34,223 nucleotides of DNA from Bacteroidales bacterium (lineage in GTDB: Bacteria > Bacteroidota > Bacteroidia > Bacteroidales > UBA3663). The DNA is taken from positions 1 to 34,223 of the forward strand of contig JAFZBE010000021.1 in NCBI GenBank assembly GCA_017561935.1, given 5' to 3'. A model generated the notes under the pieces. That model made no database searches and was not told where the DNA came from. It was given only the letters and a program-made list of their open reading frames with translations. Below, one piece after another: positions 9,491 to 17,352 of this stretch (its first letter is position 1; every line of letters begins with the position of its first letter). Made by a program: the position numbers and the translations under genes.

Positions 9491-9524
9491 AAGGGTGAGG
9501 GAATGGGTAGCATCCCTCACCCTT
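9491..9524 (-). terminator. Hairpin with short T tail between the transporter and SusR-like genes
   Basis: A perfect 12-bp stem pairs AAGGGTGAGGGA (9491-9502) with TCCCTCACCCTT (9513-9524) around a 10-base loop. On the minus strand it is followed by TTTTCG, so it may be a partial terminator that lowers expression of the regulator relative to the transporter. Confidence 0.6.
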
Positions 9525-9533
9525 CATTAAGTT

Positions 9534-10892
9534 TTATTCGTGGTCCTTGATGAGCCAGACGGCAAGACTGCCAAGGATAAGCAGAACACCGGCAAGAACG
9601 AGCATATCGACCTCGGGTGTCAGGACACCAGGCGTAGTGAAAAATACTTTGAGGATTAGACCTCCAATAGCAGCTGCAATGATCTGCGGCACGCAGATGG
9701 TGCAATTGAAGAGGCCGAGATAAGTGCCCACATGGCCACCCTTAAGGGAATTGGTAAAGATGGTGAAGGGGAGAGCAAGCATAGCAGCCCATGCAGCACC
9801 GATGAGCAGGAACGAAGCAAACAGCCCATACTGGCTGTGGATGAAATAGGTGGAAATGAAGCCTATGCCACCCATGATGAGTGAGACGGTGTATGCGACT
9901 TTGTTGCTCTTGAATCGTGGGATGATAGTGGCCCAGAATACCGAACCAATGGCCTGGACGGCAAAGAGGATGCCTACCCAGTTGCCTGCATCCTGATACT
10001 GCTGGGAGGCAGTGTCGAGGACTACGGCTCCAGCCTCAGTGATCTTGGTGGGCGCATCGAAGGCACCATGTGCTACTGTACCGTTGGTATAGGTCCACAT
10101 GTACATGAAGGCTGCCCAGCAGAAGAACTGTACCAATCCGACGGTCCAGAAGGTGGAAGGAGCCTTCTTAAGCAACTCGAGCATGCCTGGTTCTTTTTCT
10201 TCATGCTCCTTCGGATCGACAGGATGATACTCGTTGTACTCCTTGGGTGGATACTCCTTCACCATTATCGATGTGTATATGACGCATAGGATGAGGATGG
10301 CTGCACCGATATAGAAGGCATATTTCACGGTGTCGGGTACGACGCCAGTAGGAGCAGTGCCCGAGATGCCGAAGGTGGCAAAGAGGAATGGGAAGAGGAA
10401 GCCGACAACCGAACCGGCGTTGCAGAGGAACGACTGGATGGAATATGCCGTGGTCTTCTGTTTCTCGTTGACCATGTCGCCCACCATCATCTTGAAGGGC
10501 TGCATAGCCATGTTGATGGAGGTATCGAGCAGCATGAGCATCACTGCGCCAAACACCATGGCTTGGCCTACCGACAGGCCAAGAGATCCGGCATTCGGTA
10601 GGAAGCACATCACGAGAATAGCTACGATGGCACCAATGAACAGATAGGGAATACGACGTCCAAAGCGGGTCCAGGTACGATCGGAATATTTGCCAACGAG
10701 AGGTTGGACAATCATACCCATGATGGGAGGCAGGAGCCAGAAGAAGGAAAGGGAGTGAGGATCTGCACCGAGGGTGGCGAAGATGCGCGAGATATTGGCG
10801 GATTGGAGTGCATAGGCTATCTGTACGCCAAAGAATCCGAAACTGATGTTGATCAACTGACTGAATTTCAAGTCAGGTAGTTGTTTTGCCAT
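9534..10892 (-). CDS. MFS sugar transporter, SLC45/SUT-like, probable maltose or maltodextrin importer
   Basis: The product is 452 residues with about 12 hydrophobic segments. The loop between helices 2 and 3 reads 'PLVGKYSDRTWTRFGRRIPYL', the hallmark D-x2-(T/W)-x-RxGRR-x-P motif of the SLC45/sucrose-transporter branch of MFS/GPH carriers. An extra acidic loop (about 215-235, 'DPKEHEEKEPGM') separates the two six-helix halves. Set between a MalQ-type enzyme and a starch regulator, its likely cargo is maltose or short maltodextrins moved across the inner membrane by proton symport; this is inferred from context. It follows malQ after a 66-base spacer made of CTAG repeats and precedes the SusR-like gene. 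Confidence 0.85.
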   Translation of the reverse strand: MAKQLPDLKFSQLINISFGFFGVQIAYALQSANISRIFATLGADPHSLSFFWLLPPIMGMIVQPLVGKYSDRTWTRFGRRIPYLFIGAIVAILVMCFLPNAGSLGLSVGQAMVFGAVMLMLLDTSINMAMQPFKMMVGDMVNEKQKTTAYSIQSFLCNAGSVVGFLFPFLFATFGISGTAPTGVVPDTVKYAFYIGAAILILCVIYTSIMVKEYPPKEYNEYHPVDPKEHEEKEPGMLELLKKAPSTFWTVGLVQFFCWAAFMYMWTYTNGTVAHGAFDAPTKITEAGAVVLDTASQQYQDAGNWVGILFAVQAIGSVFWATIIPRFKSNKVAYTVSLIMGGIGFISTYFIHSQYGLFASFLLIGAAWAAMLALPFTIFTNSLKGGHVGTYLGLFNCTICVPQIIAAAIGGLILKVFFTTPGVLTPEVDMLVLAGVLLILGSLAVWLIKDHE

Positions 10893-10910
10893 AGGAGTTT
10901 TATTTTTTGG

Positions 10911-10952
10911 TCTAGATAATCTAGATTGGCTAGAGGAGCTAGATTATCTAGA
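10911..10952. repeat. CTAG-rich inverted repeat between malQ and the transporter gene
   Basis: TCTAGATAATCTAG (10911-10924) and CTAGATTATCTAGA (10939-10952) are perfect 14-bp inverted arms around a 14-base centre that itself holds another CTAG. Each arm is close to palindromic on its own. The tetranucleotide CTAG, normally rare in bacteria, occurs five times in 42 bases. On the transcribed (minus) strand it is followed by an A-rich stretch rather than T, so it is not an intrinsic terminator. It could be an mRNA-stabilising hairpin or a protein-binding site. Confidence 0.85.
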
Positions 10953-10958
10953 TGGAAA

Positions 10959-13262
10959 TTATCGATTAGCTGCATCAATCATGCTGGCGATGCGCTGGTT
11001 GAAGGCATCTCTCTTCATGAGATCCTCAAGGCTGAGGTGCATGCGATAGCGCCAGTAGTGACGTGGGTTGGCCGGGATATTAATGCGCTCGGCATTGGCA
11101 TCGGCCAGTCGGATGTCGCTGTCGATGGCGAGCCAGTCCTGGAAAGGCAAGATGCAGAGCAGCGATGGACAAGTCAGGTGATCATTTACGATACGAGCGC
11201 AAATCTCAGGAGTCGCCGTTGTTGGACATTCACCCTTGCCACCAAGCTCCTCGTAGTAGAATTTGCGGGTAAGGTCGGGGTCGAGTTCCCACCATTGGCG
11301 GAGAGTCTCGGTGTCGTGGGTGCCAGTGGTGCAGACACTGCGTTCCGGGTACCAGCGGACGTGTCCGAAGTTGTCCTGAGGACTCTTTGGCATGCGCTGA
11401 ATCTCGAGCGAAAGAATCTGCAATTGGTTCATAGCCCAAGGTACGCAATCGGGTACCATACCAAGGTCTTCTCCACAGACAATCATTTGTGTTGAGTTGA
11501 CGAGTGCTGGCAACTTCAACATGGCTTGCTCGTACCAGAACTGGTTGTGACGACGATAGAAATAATCGTTGTAGAGACGGTCGAAAGCCTCCTTCTCCCA
11601 CCACTGCAGACGGCTATAGGTGTAGTCGAGTTGCGCAGAGATGCGCGGGTGGTACATTCCCTTGGTCTTGTGGTCTTCGAGGAAGAGAACGTTGCTGATG
11701 AGGCTGTAGATGGTTTCCTTGAGGTCTAAGTTACGCTGTTTCTTCTTGCCTGAGAAGAACCCCTCGACCTGACGCTGGGTGGCGAATTGTGGTTTCATGC
11801 GCCAGACGTCGTCGTGGTAATGGTCGAGGAAGGTATCCTTGACGTATGCAACGGGGTCCTTACCATCGAGCCAGCGGGGATCCTCGTCATGATAGTGACG
11901 AAGTGGACTGAAACGCTGCTCCAGCAGGTCATCATTAATGAACGGCTCGGTCATGAATTCCTTTTGGAAAGCGATTCCATAGCTTTCGATCTCATTGGGC
12001 GACATGGGCAGGGAGGGTGCGAACTGGCCCAATAGTCCATGGACAGAGTGGGTAGGGATTTCCCATATACGGAAGAAGCCGAGGATATGGTCGATACGAT
12101 AAGCAGAGAAGTACTCCTGCATCTTGCGGAAACGCTTGAGCCACCATTTTAGGCCGTCCTTGAGCATTGCATCCCAGTTGTAGGTTGGGAAGCCCCAGTT
12201 CTGGCCGTTGGCCGAGAATGGATCGGGTGGAGCACCTGCCGAACCGTTCATGTTGAAGTAGAACGGCTCAACCCAAGCCTCAACCGATGCACGGCTGATA
12301 CCGATGGGGATGTCGCCTTTGAGAATTACATCGTGCTCACGGGCGTAGGTCGATGCGTCGAGTAACTGTATGTGAAGCTGATACTGGACGTAGTAGTAGA
12401 AGCATACCGAATGATACTCGGGCGACTTGGAGTCGGTGAGCGAATCGATCTCCTCCTTTTTATATACCTTATATTTGGGCCACTTAGTGAAGTCGGGGGT
12501 GCCGAAGGCATCACGGAGCACAGAGAAGGCGGCGTATGGGCGCAGCCAATCCTCATTGGCCTCGAAGAAGGTCTTGAAGCCTACTGTGCGGAAACACTTC
12601 TTGCCCTCCTGTTCGTAAATGTCGCGTATGTATGCACGCTTCGTATTGTTGACGCGTTCGTAGTCGATTTGCTTTAGGGCGTTTAGTTCGACACGCTTTG
12701 CCTCATATTCGGCTGCCTTCTTCTCGTCCTTGAGGGCCGGAAGTTGGCGCAGGTCGAGGTACTGCGGATGGAAGGCATAGATCGAAATGGAGTTGTAGGG
12801 ATAGGAATCCGTCCAAGTGCCAGTGATGGTGGTGTCGTTGATGGGGAGGATTTGCACGGCGGTCTGGTGTGTCAATACGGCCCAATCGATGAGTCGCTTG
12901 AGGTCGCCGAAGTCTCCCACGCCAAAGCTTCCTTCGCTGCGCAGGGAGAAGATGGGCATGGCTACACCTGCTACTCGACGAGCATCGTGCCAGATATCGT
13001 TGAGGTCAAGATGCTTCTTGCCAGGAGCCACGTTCTCGATGACGTGGGCCATACTATTGCGCTCCTGACGTGTGCAGAAGCCGTCACGATAGACTCCATA
13101 GCGATATAGTAGCGGCAGACCGCCTTTGGGTAGTTCGATGTCGGTGGAGCCTTCCCAAATTTCGCCGTCGGTGGTGTTGAGGGGAACCACTTTGTCGGCA
13201 ATCATCACACCGATGGACTCTCCCCAAACGGTGCGGTAGTTGATTTTGAAATTGAGTTTCAT
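10959..13262 (-). CDS. malQ: 4-alpha-glucanotransferase, GH77, DPE2-like
   Basis: The product is 767 residues with no signal peptide, so it is cytoplasmic. A short N-terminal beta domain (about 1-100, 'LNFKINYRTVWGESIGVMI') looks like a reduced CBM20-type starch-binding module. The GH77 barrel follows, from 'AMPIFSLRSEGSFGVGDF' onward. Catalytic residues are the nucleophile D391 in 'YRIDHILGFFRIWEIP', the acid/base E598 in 'CGEDLGMVP' and the stabiliser D650 in 'TGTHDTETLRQWW'. 'DIPIGISR' is also conserved. The large insert between the nucleophile and acid/base regions is the DPE2-type feature. The enzyme moves glucan units between maltose/maltodextrins, releasing glucose and making longer chains. 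Many Bacteroidetes relatives carry two CBM20-like modules; here only one appears to remain. It lies in the leftward operon between an amylase and the sugar transporter. Confidence 0.94.
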   Translation of the reverse strand: MKLNFKINYRTVWGESIGVMIADKVVPLNTTDGEIWEGSTDIELPKGGLPLLYRYGVYRDGFCTRQERNSMAHVIENVAPGKKHLDLNDIWHDARRVAGVAMPIFSLRSEGSFGVGDFGDLKRLIDWAVLTHQTAVQILPINDTTITGTWTDSYPYNSISIYAFHPQYLDLRQLPALKDEKKAAEYEAKRVELNALKQIDYERVNNTKRAYIRDIYEQEGKKCFRTVGFKTFFEANEDWLRPYAAFSVLRDAFGTPDFTKWPKYKVYKKEEIDSLTDSKSPEYHSVCFYYYVQYQLHIQLLDASTYAREHDVILKGDIPIGISRASVEAWVEPFYFNMNGSAGAPPDPFSANGQNWGFPTYNWDAMLKDGLKWWLKRFRKMQEYFSAYRIDHILGFFRIWEIPTHSVHGLLGQFAPSLPMSPNEIESYGIAFQKEFMTEPFINDDLLEQRFSPLRHYHDEDPRWLDGKDPVAYVKDTFLDHYHDDVWRMKPQFATQRQVEGFFSGKKKQRNLDLKETIYSLISNVLFLEDHKTKGMYHPRISAQLDYTYSRLQWWEKEAFDRLYNDYFYRRHNQFWYEQAMLKLPALVNSTQMIVCGEDLGMVPDCVPWAMNQLQILSLEIQRMPKSPQDNFGHVRWYPERSVCTTGTHDTETLRQWWELDPDLTRKFYYEELGGKGECPTTATPEICARIVNDHLTCPSLLCILPFQDWLAIDSDIRLADANAERINIPANPRHYWRYRMHLSLEDLMKRDAFNQRIASMIDAANR

Positions 13263-13299
13263 GAGTATTACAGTTTTTGTGTTGTATTTCTATAGTGTG

Positions 13300-13317
13300 C
13301 CGACCAGACATGGTCGG
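13300..13317. other. Intercistronic hairpin between amylase and malQ
   Basis: CCGACCA and TGGTCGG pair (7 bp) around a GACA loop in the 87-base gap. No T tail follows on the minus strand, so this is more likely an RNA-stability or processing hairpin, or a binding site, than a terminator. Confidence 0.55.
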
Positions 13318-13349
13318 TGTAATTGACATACCTTGAAGATGGGCGTTCT

Positions 13350-15056
13350 TTAGAGAACCACTCCGTCATGTGCCTTACAGGTGAAGTTATGGCCAAGGAT
13401 GGAGCCGACGTAGTCAATGTCGCTGAAGTTGGCAATGACAATCATTCGATCCTTGGGGGAGGAGCGTTCAAAGGCGAATACGCCAGCTGCCTTCATTTCG
13501 GGAGTCGTGATATCTTGTGTGGTGCCATGGACAGCTGCATTGCGTTGAGCTAGTCGCAGCACTTCTTCATAGCGACGACGGATGGCAAGGTATTCTTGCG
13601 GCAGCTTGTTCTCATTCCATCCTGCCTGCTTCCAGGCCTTTTGTCGCTCGAGTCCCCAGTAGTCGAAGATAGTTGTGCGTCCGTCGGCACCTTGGAAACC
13701 TTCGGCATCCATCGATGGTTCGCCTAACTCACCCGCAAAGTAGTGCATGTAGGGATTGCCATTGATGAGTGCGCTGACATAGAGAGCAGGAATGGCAGCT
13801 TGCGGATTCTTGCCGAAGAAGTCGGAGGCGATACGCTGCTCGTCGTGGTTTTCAAGGAAGTTGAGCATGTGGCCGCTGACCTTATCGTTGGTGTAAGTGG
13901 GCAGGGTGAGGCAAGCCTGGATGGCATCGACGGGACGACGACCTTCCACAACGCTGCGAATGGAGTCGTAGAGTTCGACCTTGTCGTAGAGATAATCGAA
14001 GCCGCCTGTGACGATGTAATCCTCATAGACACGAGGATTGTAGATTTCGGCTATGAAGAGTACGTCGGGATATTGCTCCTTGACGCGGCCGATACCATAA
14101 TGCCAGAATTCATAAGGCACCATCTCGGACATGTCGCAACGGAAGGCATCGACGCCCTTTGAACACCAATAGAGTAGGATGTCGCTCATTTTGATCCATG
14201 TGGAGGGAATGGTGATGGTGCCATCGGCATTCTCCCACGCCTTGACGCGAGTTCCGTCAGCCTTGTACTCCACGCCGTAGTTGAGTTTGATGGTTTCATA
14301 CCAGTCATAGGGAGAAGGGGTGACCGCACCAAAAACGTCGTTGCCCGTTACCTTGGCGGGTTTCTCGATGTACGAATCGGCCTTTTTGGCATTCTTCTTC
14401 GCCTTGGCATTCTCGTCCTTCACCTCGTTCCATACGAGAGTCTGGCCTGGGAAGTAATAGAAATTGTTGTTCAAGTTGAACGCCTCGTCTGTTTTGTCGC
14501 TTGCGCCAAGATCTTCTACTCCTTCCGGACAAGAGATGGAGTGATACTCTCGAGCTACATGGTTGGGCACAAAGTCCATTACGACCTTCAGCCCGGCATC
14601 ATGACTGCGTTGAATGAGGGCTTCAAATTCCTCGGTACGCTTGTTGACATCATCTGCGATGTCTGCACTCACAGCATAATAGTCGCAGATGGCGTAAGGT
14701 GAACCCGCATTTCCCTTGACGACGGCGGCTGTCTGACGAGGCAATCCGTACTGGCTCCAGTCGGTCTTGGTGGCCTGCTGCAGGATGCCGGTGTACCATA
14801 CGTAGTTGCAGCCCAAGCGCCTGATGCTCTCAAGGGCGGCTGTGCTGATGTCGCTCATGCGCCCGCATCCGTTTTGCTCGCGCGTACCATTATATATATT
14901 ATTAGTATTGTCATTGCCGAACACTCGGACCATCATCTGATAAATGACGATCTTGCCTTGCGTAGCATCTGCCTCGGCAGTCTGAGTGGATTTTGTTGCA
15001 CAACTTGTGCAAGCCAAAGCTGCAAATAATGCAGCGGAAAGGATGATGTTTTTCAT
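13350..15056 (-). CDS. GH13 alpha-amylase-family lipoprotein, first gene of the leftward starch operon
   Basis: The product is 568 residues with a lipoprotein signal peptide ending LACTSC (lipidated C19). The residues after it, ATKSTQT, contain no acidic cluster, so by the known Bacteroidetes surface-export rule it probably faces the periplasm. The GH13 barrel shows conserved region I 'VVMDFVPNH', nucleophile D308 in 'GVDAFRCDMSE', acid/base E337 in 'LFIAEIYNP' and D405 in 'FLENHDEQR'. A Lys-rich insert ('NAKAKKNAKKADS', about 225-240) lies before the active-site half. The likely role is hydrolysis of imported maltodextrins in the periplasm. It is driven by the consensus promoter at 15143-15174 with a leader of about 80 bases, back-to-back with the SusA-like gene. 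malQ follows after 87 bases. Confidence 0.9.
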   Translation of the reverse strand: MKNIILSAALFAALACTSCATKSTQTAEADATQGKIVIYQMMVRVFGNDNTNNIYNGTREQNGCGRMSDISTAALESIRRLGCNYVWYTGILQQATKTDWSQYGLPRQTAAVVKGNAGSPYAICDYYAVSADIADDVNKRTEEFEALIQRSHDAGLKVVMDFVPNHVAREYHSISCPEGVEDLGASDKTDEAFNLNNNFYYFPGQTLVWNEVKDENAKAKKNAKKADSYIEKPAKVTGNDVFGAVTPSPYDWYETIKLNYGVEYKADGTRVKAWENADGTITIPSTWIKMSDILLYWCSKGVDAFRCDMSEMVPYEFWHYGIGRVKEQYPDVLFIAEIYNPRVYEDYIVTGGFDYLYDKVELYDSIRSVVEGRRPVDAIQACLTLPTYTNDKVSGHMLNFLENHDEQRIASDFFGKNPQAAIPALYVSALINGNPYMHYFAGELGEPSMDAEGFQGADGRTTIFDYWGLERQKAWKQAGWNENKLPQEYLAIRRRYEEVLRLAQRNAAVHGTTQDITTPEMKAAGVFAFERSSPKDRMIVIANFSDIDYVGSILGHNFTCKAHDGVVL

Positions 15057-15142
15057 ATATGAATGTTATTTGTTCATTTCTCTATATGGTATGAAGGCTT
15101 GCTTAACATGTAATGTAAGTGTGTTTTTTTATTTTTTCGACG

Positions 15143-15174
15143 CAAAGATAATGCCTTTTGTGCAATCTGCCAAA
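15143..15174 (-). promoter_or_regulatory. Leftward starch-operon promoter
   Basis: On the minus strand TTTG (15174-15171), a 20-base spacer and TATCTTTG (15150-15143) match the Bacteroidetes -33/-7 consensus exactly. The predicted start is near 15136, about 80 bases before the amylase ATG at 15056. The spacer region and -33 box are overlapped by an inverted TGTGCA/TGCACA pair (15159-15164 and 15180-15185). Confidence 0.85.
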
Positions 15175-15193
15175 AAAAATGCACATTTTTTGA

Positions 15194-15214
15194 CTAAAAA
15201 TTTGGAATTTTTAG
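15194..15214. promoter_or_regulatory. Perfect palindrome at the divergent starch promoters, candidate operator
   Basis: Arms CTAAAAATT (15194-15202) and AATTTTTAG (15206-15214) are a perfect 9-bp inverted repeat around TGG. The element covers the -33 box (15201-15204) of the rightward promoter and ends 20 bases from the -33 box of the leftward one. Its dyad symmetry and position suit the binding site of a dimeric regulator such as the SusR-like protein encoded in this locus; that link is inferred. Confidence 0.6.
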
Positions 15215-15232
15215 ATTTTACTCCTATCTTTG
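15201..15232 (+). promoter_or_regulatory. Rightward starch promoter, upstream of the SusA-like gene
   Basis: TTTG (15201-15204), a 20-base spacer and TATCTTTG (15225-15232) are an exact consensus match. The expected start near 15239 leaves a leader of about 24 bases to the ATG at 15263. The two divergent -33 boxes are only 26 bases apart. Confidence 0.86.
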
Positions 15233-15262
15233 TCGCCGAAAAACGACAAAACTATCTTTACA

Positions 15263-17104
15263 ATGAAAAAAACACGATTTGTATTAATCCTTATGTTTAC
15301 CGTACTTACACACCTGTTTGGATTAGCTGCGGCACCTAAGCTCAAGCATGTACATCCACTCAACTGGTGGAGTGGTATGCATAATCCTGAGTTGCAGGTA
15401 CTTCTTCACGGTGATAACATCGGGGATTGTAATGTGACTCTTACCCAAGCGCGTAATGTGTCGTTGATACGTGTGGAGAAGGTCACTAACCCTAACTACC
15501 TCTTTGTTTATCTGGACCTGCAATATGCCCCATCTCAGACTTTTTATTTCACTCTCACCAAGCCGGGACAGAAGAAGGCTTACCTTAACCAACCCTTCGA
15601 GCTAAAGGAACGTACGGGCGAGGCTATTGTGCCCTTTGGTCCCGAGGATGTTTTGTATTTACTGATGCCTGACCGTTTCATCAACGGCGATTCCAAGCTC
15701 GACAATGTCCCCGGTATGATAGAGCCTAAGGTTGATTTCAATGCGAGAGAGGATTTCGGTCGCCACGGAGGAGATCTCGCCGGCATTGGGCTGGCATTGG
15801 ATTACCTCGACGAACTGGGCATCACTGCCATTTGGCCCACACCTGTACAGGAGAATGATGTAATTTGTTCGTATCATGGCTATTCAATCACCGACTACTA
15901 TCGCATTGATCCTCGTCTGGGCAGCAACGAAGATTACCGACTTCTCGTCGAGCAGTGCCACAAGCATGGCATCAAGATGGTGATGGATCTGGTGTTCAAC
16001 CATTGCGGTGTCAATAACTTCCTATACAAGGACCTGCCTGCCAAGGACTGGTTCAACTTCGATTCCACTTTTGAGGTATGTGCTCATCGTACTGCATCGA
16101 TTGGTGATCCGCATGCCAGCCAATGGGACTTGAAGCATACTACCGACGGTTGGTTCACCGAATCGATGCCCGACTGGAATCAACGAAATCCTCTCGTGAA
16201 GGATTATCTGATACAGAGTAGTATCTGGTGGGTTGAATTTGCAAAAATCAATGGCATCCGTCAGGACACCTATCCCTATTGCGATCGCGAGATGATGCGC
16301 GATTGGAATCTGGCGCTCGACCGTGAGTATCCGGGATTTGTCATTGTGGGAGAGACGTGGATCAACAATGCACCGAGTGTCGCTTATTGGCAGAAGGACT
16401 CAAAGCTCTCCGATTTCAATAGCGAGTTGCGTAGTGTGATGGATTTCCAGCTCATGAATCTTCTAAATACGATAGTGGATGAGGAGAGCAATGATTATGA
16501 TTCAGGTCTGATGAAACTCTACTATTATCTGTCGGGCGACTTCATTTATGCCGACACCAATTATCTGCTCACCTTCCTCGACAATCATGATACGAGCCGT
16601 TTCCAGACCAACGAAGCGCAGTCCAAGAACGTAGCTCGCTACAAGCAGGCGTTGCTCTTATTGCTGACGTTGCGCGGTATCCCTCAGCTCTACTATGGCG
16701 ATGAGATTGGCATGTTTGCACATAAGGAGTGGGGTGATGGGCGGATGCGCCAGGATCTCCCTGTCGAGGTGCTCAAGGCTTCGGGCCGAAATGCATTGCA
16801 AAGCGAATATTTCGATTTTGCAAGTAAGTTGCTCCGTTGGCGTCGCACCTGCAAAGCTTTGCACACAGGACTCCTCACTCAGTTTGCCTTGCAGAATGGC
16901 TGCTATGCCTATAGCCGCAGCTTGGTAGGACAGCGTGTCACGGTGTTCATGAATGGTACGGCAGAGGAGAAGGAGATCGACTTGAAGCGCTATGCCGAAA
17001 TCCTGCCTTCACGCACAGCCAAGAATGTGCTCACGGGCCAGACGGTGACCTTGGGTGATAAACTGTCTTTGGAGGGACGAGGATTCCTGGTTTTGGAATT
17101 CTAA
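15263..17104 (+). CDS. susA: SusA-like neopullulanase / cyclomaltodextrinase, GH13
   Basis: The product is 613 residues from the ATG at 15263. An upstream TTG in frame at 15230 is rejected because it lies in the promoter. A cleavable signal peptide (about 1-24, ending 'LFGLAAA') directs it to the periplasm. The N-terminal Ig-like domain 'HPLNWWSGMHNPELQVLLHG' (about 29-48) is typical of SusA and cyclomaltodextrinases. The barrel has 'MVMDLVFNHCG', nucleophile D335 in 'GIRQDTYPY', acid/base E364 in 'VGETWIN' and D443 in 'FLDNHDTSRF'. A C-terminal beta domain closes it (about 530-613). SusA cleaves imported malto-oligosaccharides, cyclodextrins and pullulan in the periplasm. It is the first rightward gene, 248 bases upstream of susC, which appears to have its own promoter. 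Confidence 0.93.
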   Translation: MKKTRFVLILMFTVLTHLFGLAAAPKLKHVHPLNWWSGMHNPELQVLLHGDNIGDCNVTLTQARNVSLIRVEKVTNPNYLFVYLDLQYAPSQTFYFTLTKPGQKKAYLNQPFELKERTGEAIVPFGPEDVLYLLMPDRFINGDSKLDNVPGMIEPKVDFNAREDFGRHGGDLAGIGLALDYLDELGITAIWPTPVQENDVICSYHGYSITDYYRIDPRLGSNEDYRLLVEQCHKHGIKMVMDLVFNHCGVNNFLYKDLPAKDWFNFDSTFEVCAHRTASIGDPHASQWDLKHTTDGWFTESMPDWNQRNPLVKDYLIQSSIWWVEFAKINGIRQDTYPYCDREMMRDWNLALDREYPGFVIVGETWINNAPSVAYWQKDSKLSDFNSELRSVMDFQLMNLLNTIVDEESNDYDSGLMKLYYYLSGDFIYADTNYLLTFLDNHDTSRFQTNEAQSKNVARYKQALLLLLTLRGIPQLYYGDEIGMFAHKEWGDGRMRQDLPVEVLKASGRNALQSEYFDFASKLLRWRRTCKALHTGLLTQFALQNGCYAYSRSLVGQRVTVFMNGTAEEKEIDLKRYAEILPSRTAKNVLTGQTVTLGDKLSLEGRGFLVLEF

Positions 17105-17188
17105 AGGCATTATATTTTTGTGCTATGTTTCAAAAGCGTAACTTTTTGAAAATGAGGTGAGAATCTTTACAAACGACTTAATGACGTT

Positions 17189-17239
17189 TATATTTGTCGC
17201 TTGTGCTCTTCCATCGGGGGAAAAAAATGCTTACCTTTG
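17189..17239 (+). promoter_or_regulatory. Two candidate tandem promoters for susC
   Basis: The susA-susC gap holds two TAnnTTTG boxes, TATATTTG at 17189-17196 and TACCTTTG at 17232-17239. The first has a near -33 element (TTTA at 17166-17169, 19-base spacer). The second has none recognisable. The second would give a leader of about 105 bases. Either could support separate, high expression of susCDEF. Confidence 0.5.
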
Positions 17240-17283
17240 CAGCGCAAAAACATTGCCATATAGAAATTGCATTTTAAAAGTAA

Positions 17284-17296
17284 TCCGATATTCGGA
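17284..17296. promoter_or_regulatory. Short palindrome in the susC leader
   Basis: TCCGA, TAT, TCGGA form a perfect 5+5 inverted repeat in the otherwise A+T-rich susC leader, about 57 bases before the ATG. It may be an RNA hairpin or a binding site. No terminator tail follows. Confidence 0.35.
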
Positions 17297-17352
17297 AATT
17301 ATATATTCTTCACACAATATTAATTTTAAAACAAAAACCAAAAACAAAACAC

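Noticed and set aside
15230..15262. Earlier TTG start for the SusA-like protein
   Set aside because: It falls inside the TATCTTTG promoter box, and the signal peptide begins at the ATG at 15263.
17113..17120. TATTTTTG as a third susC promoter
   Set aside because: It directly follows the SusA-like stop in an A+T-rich tract with no -33 element, so a chance match is more likely.
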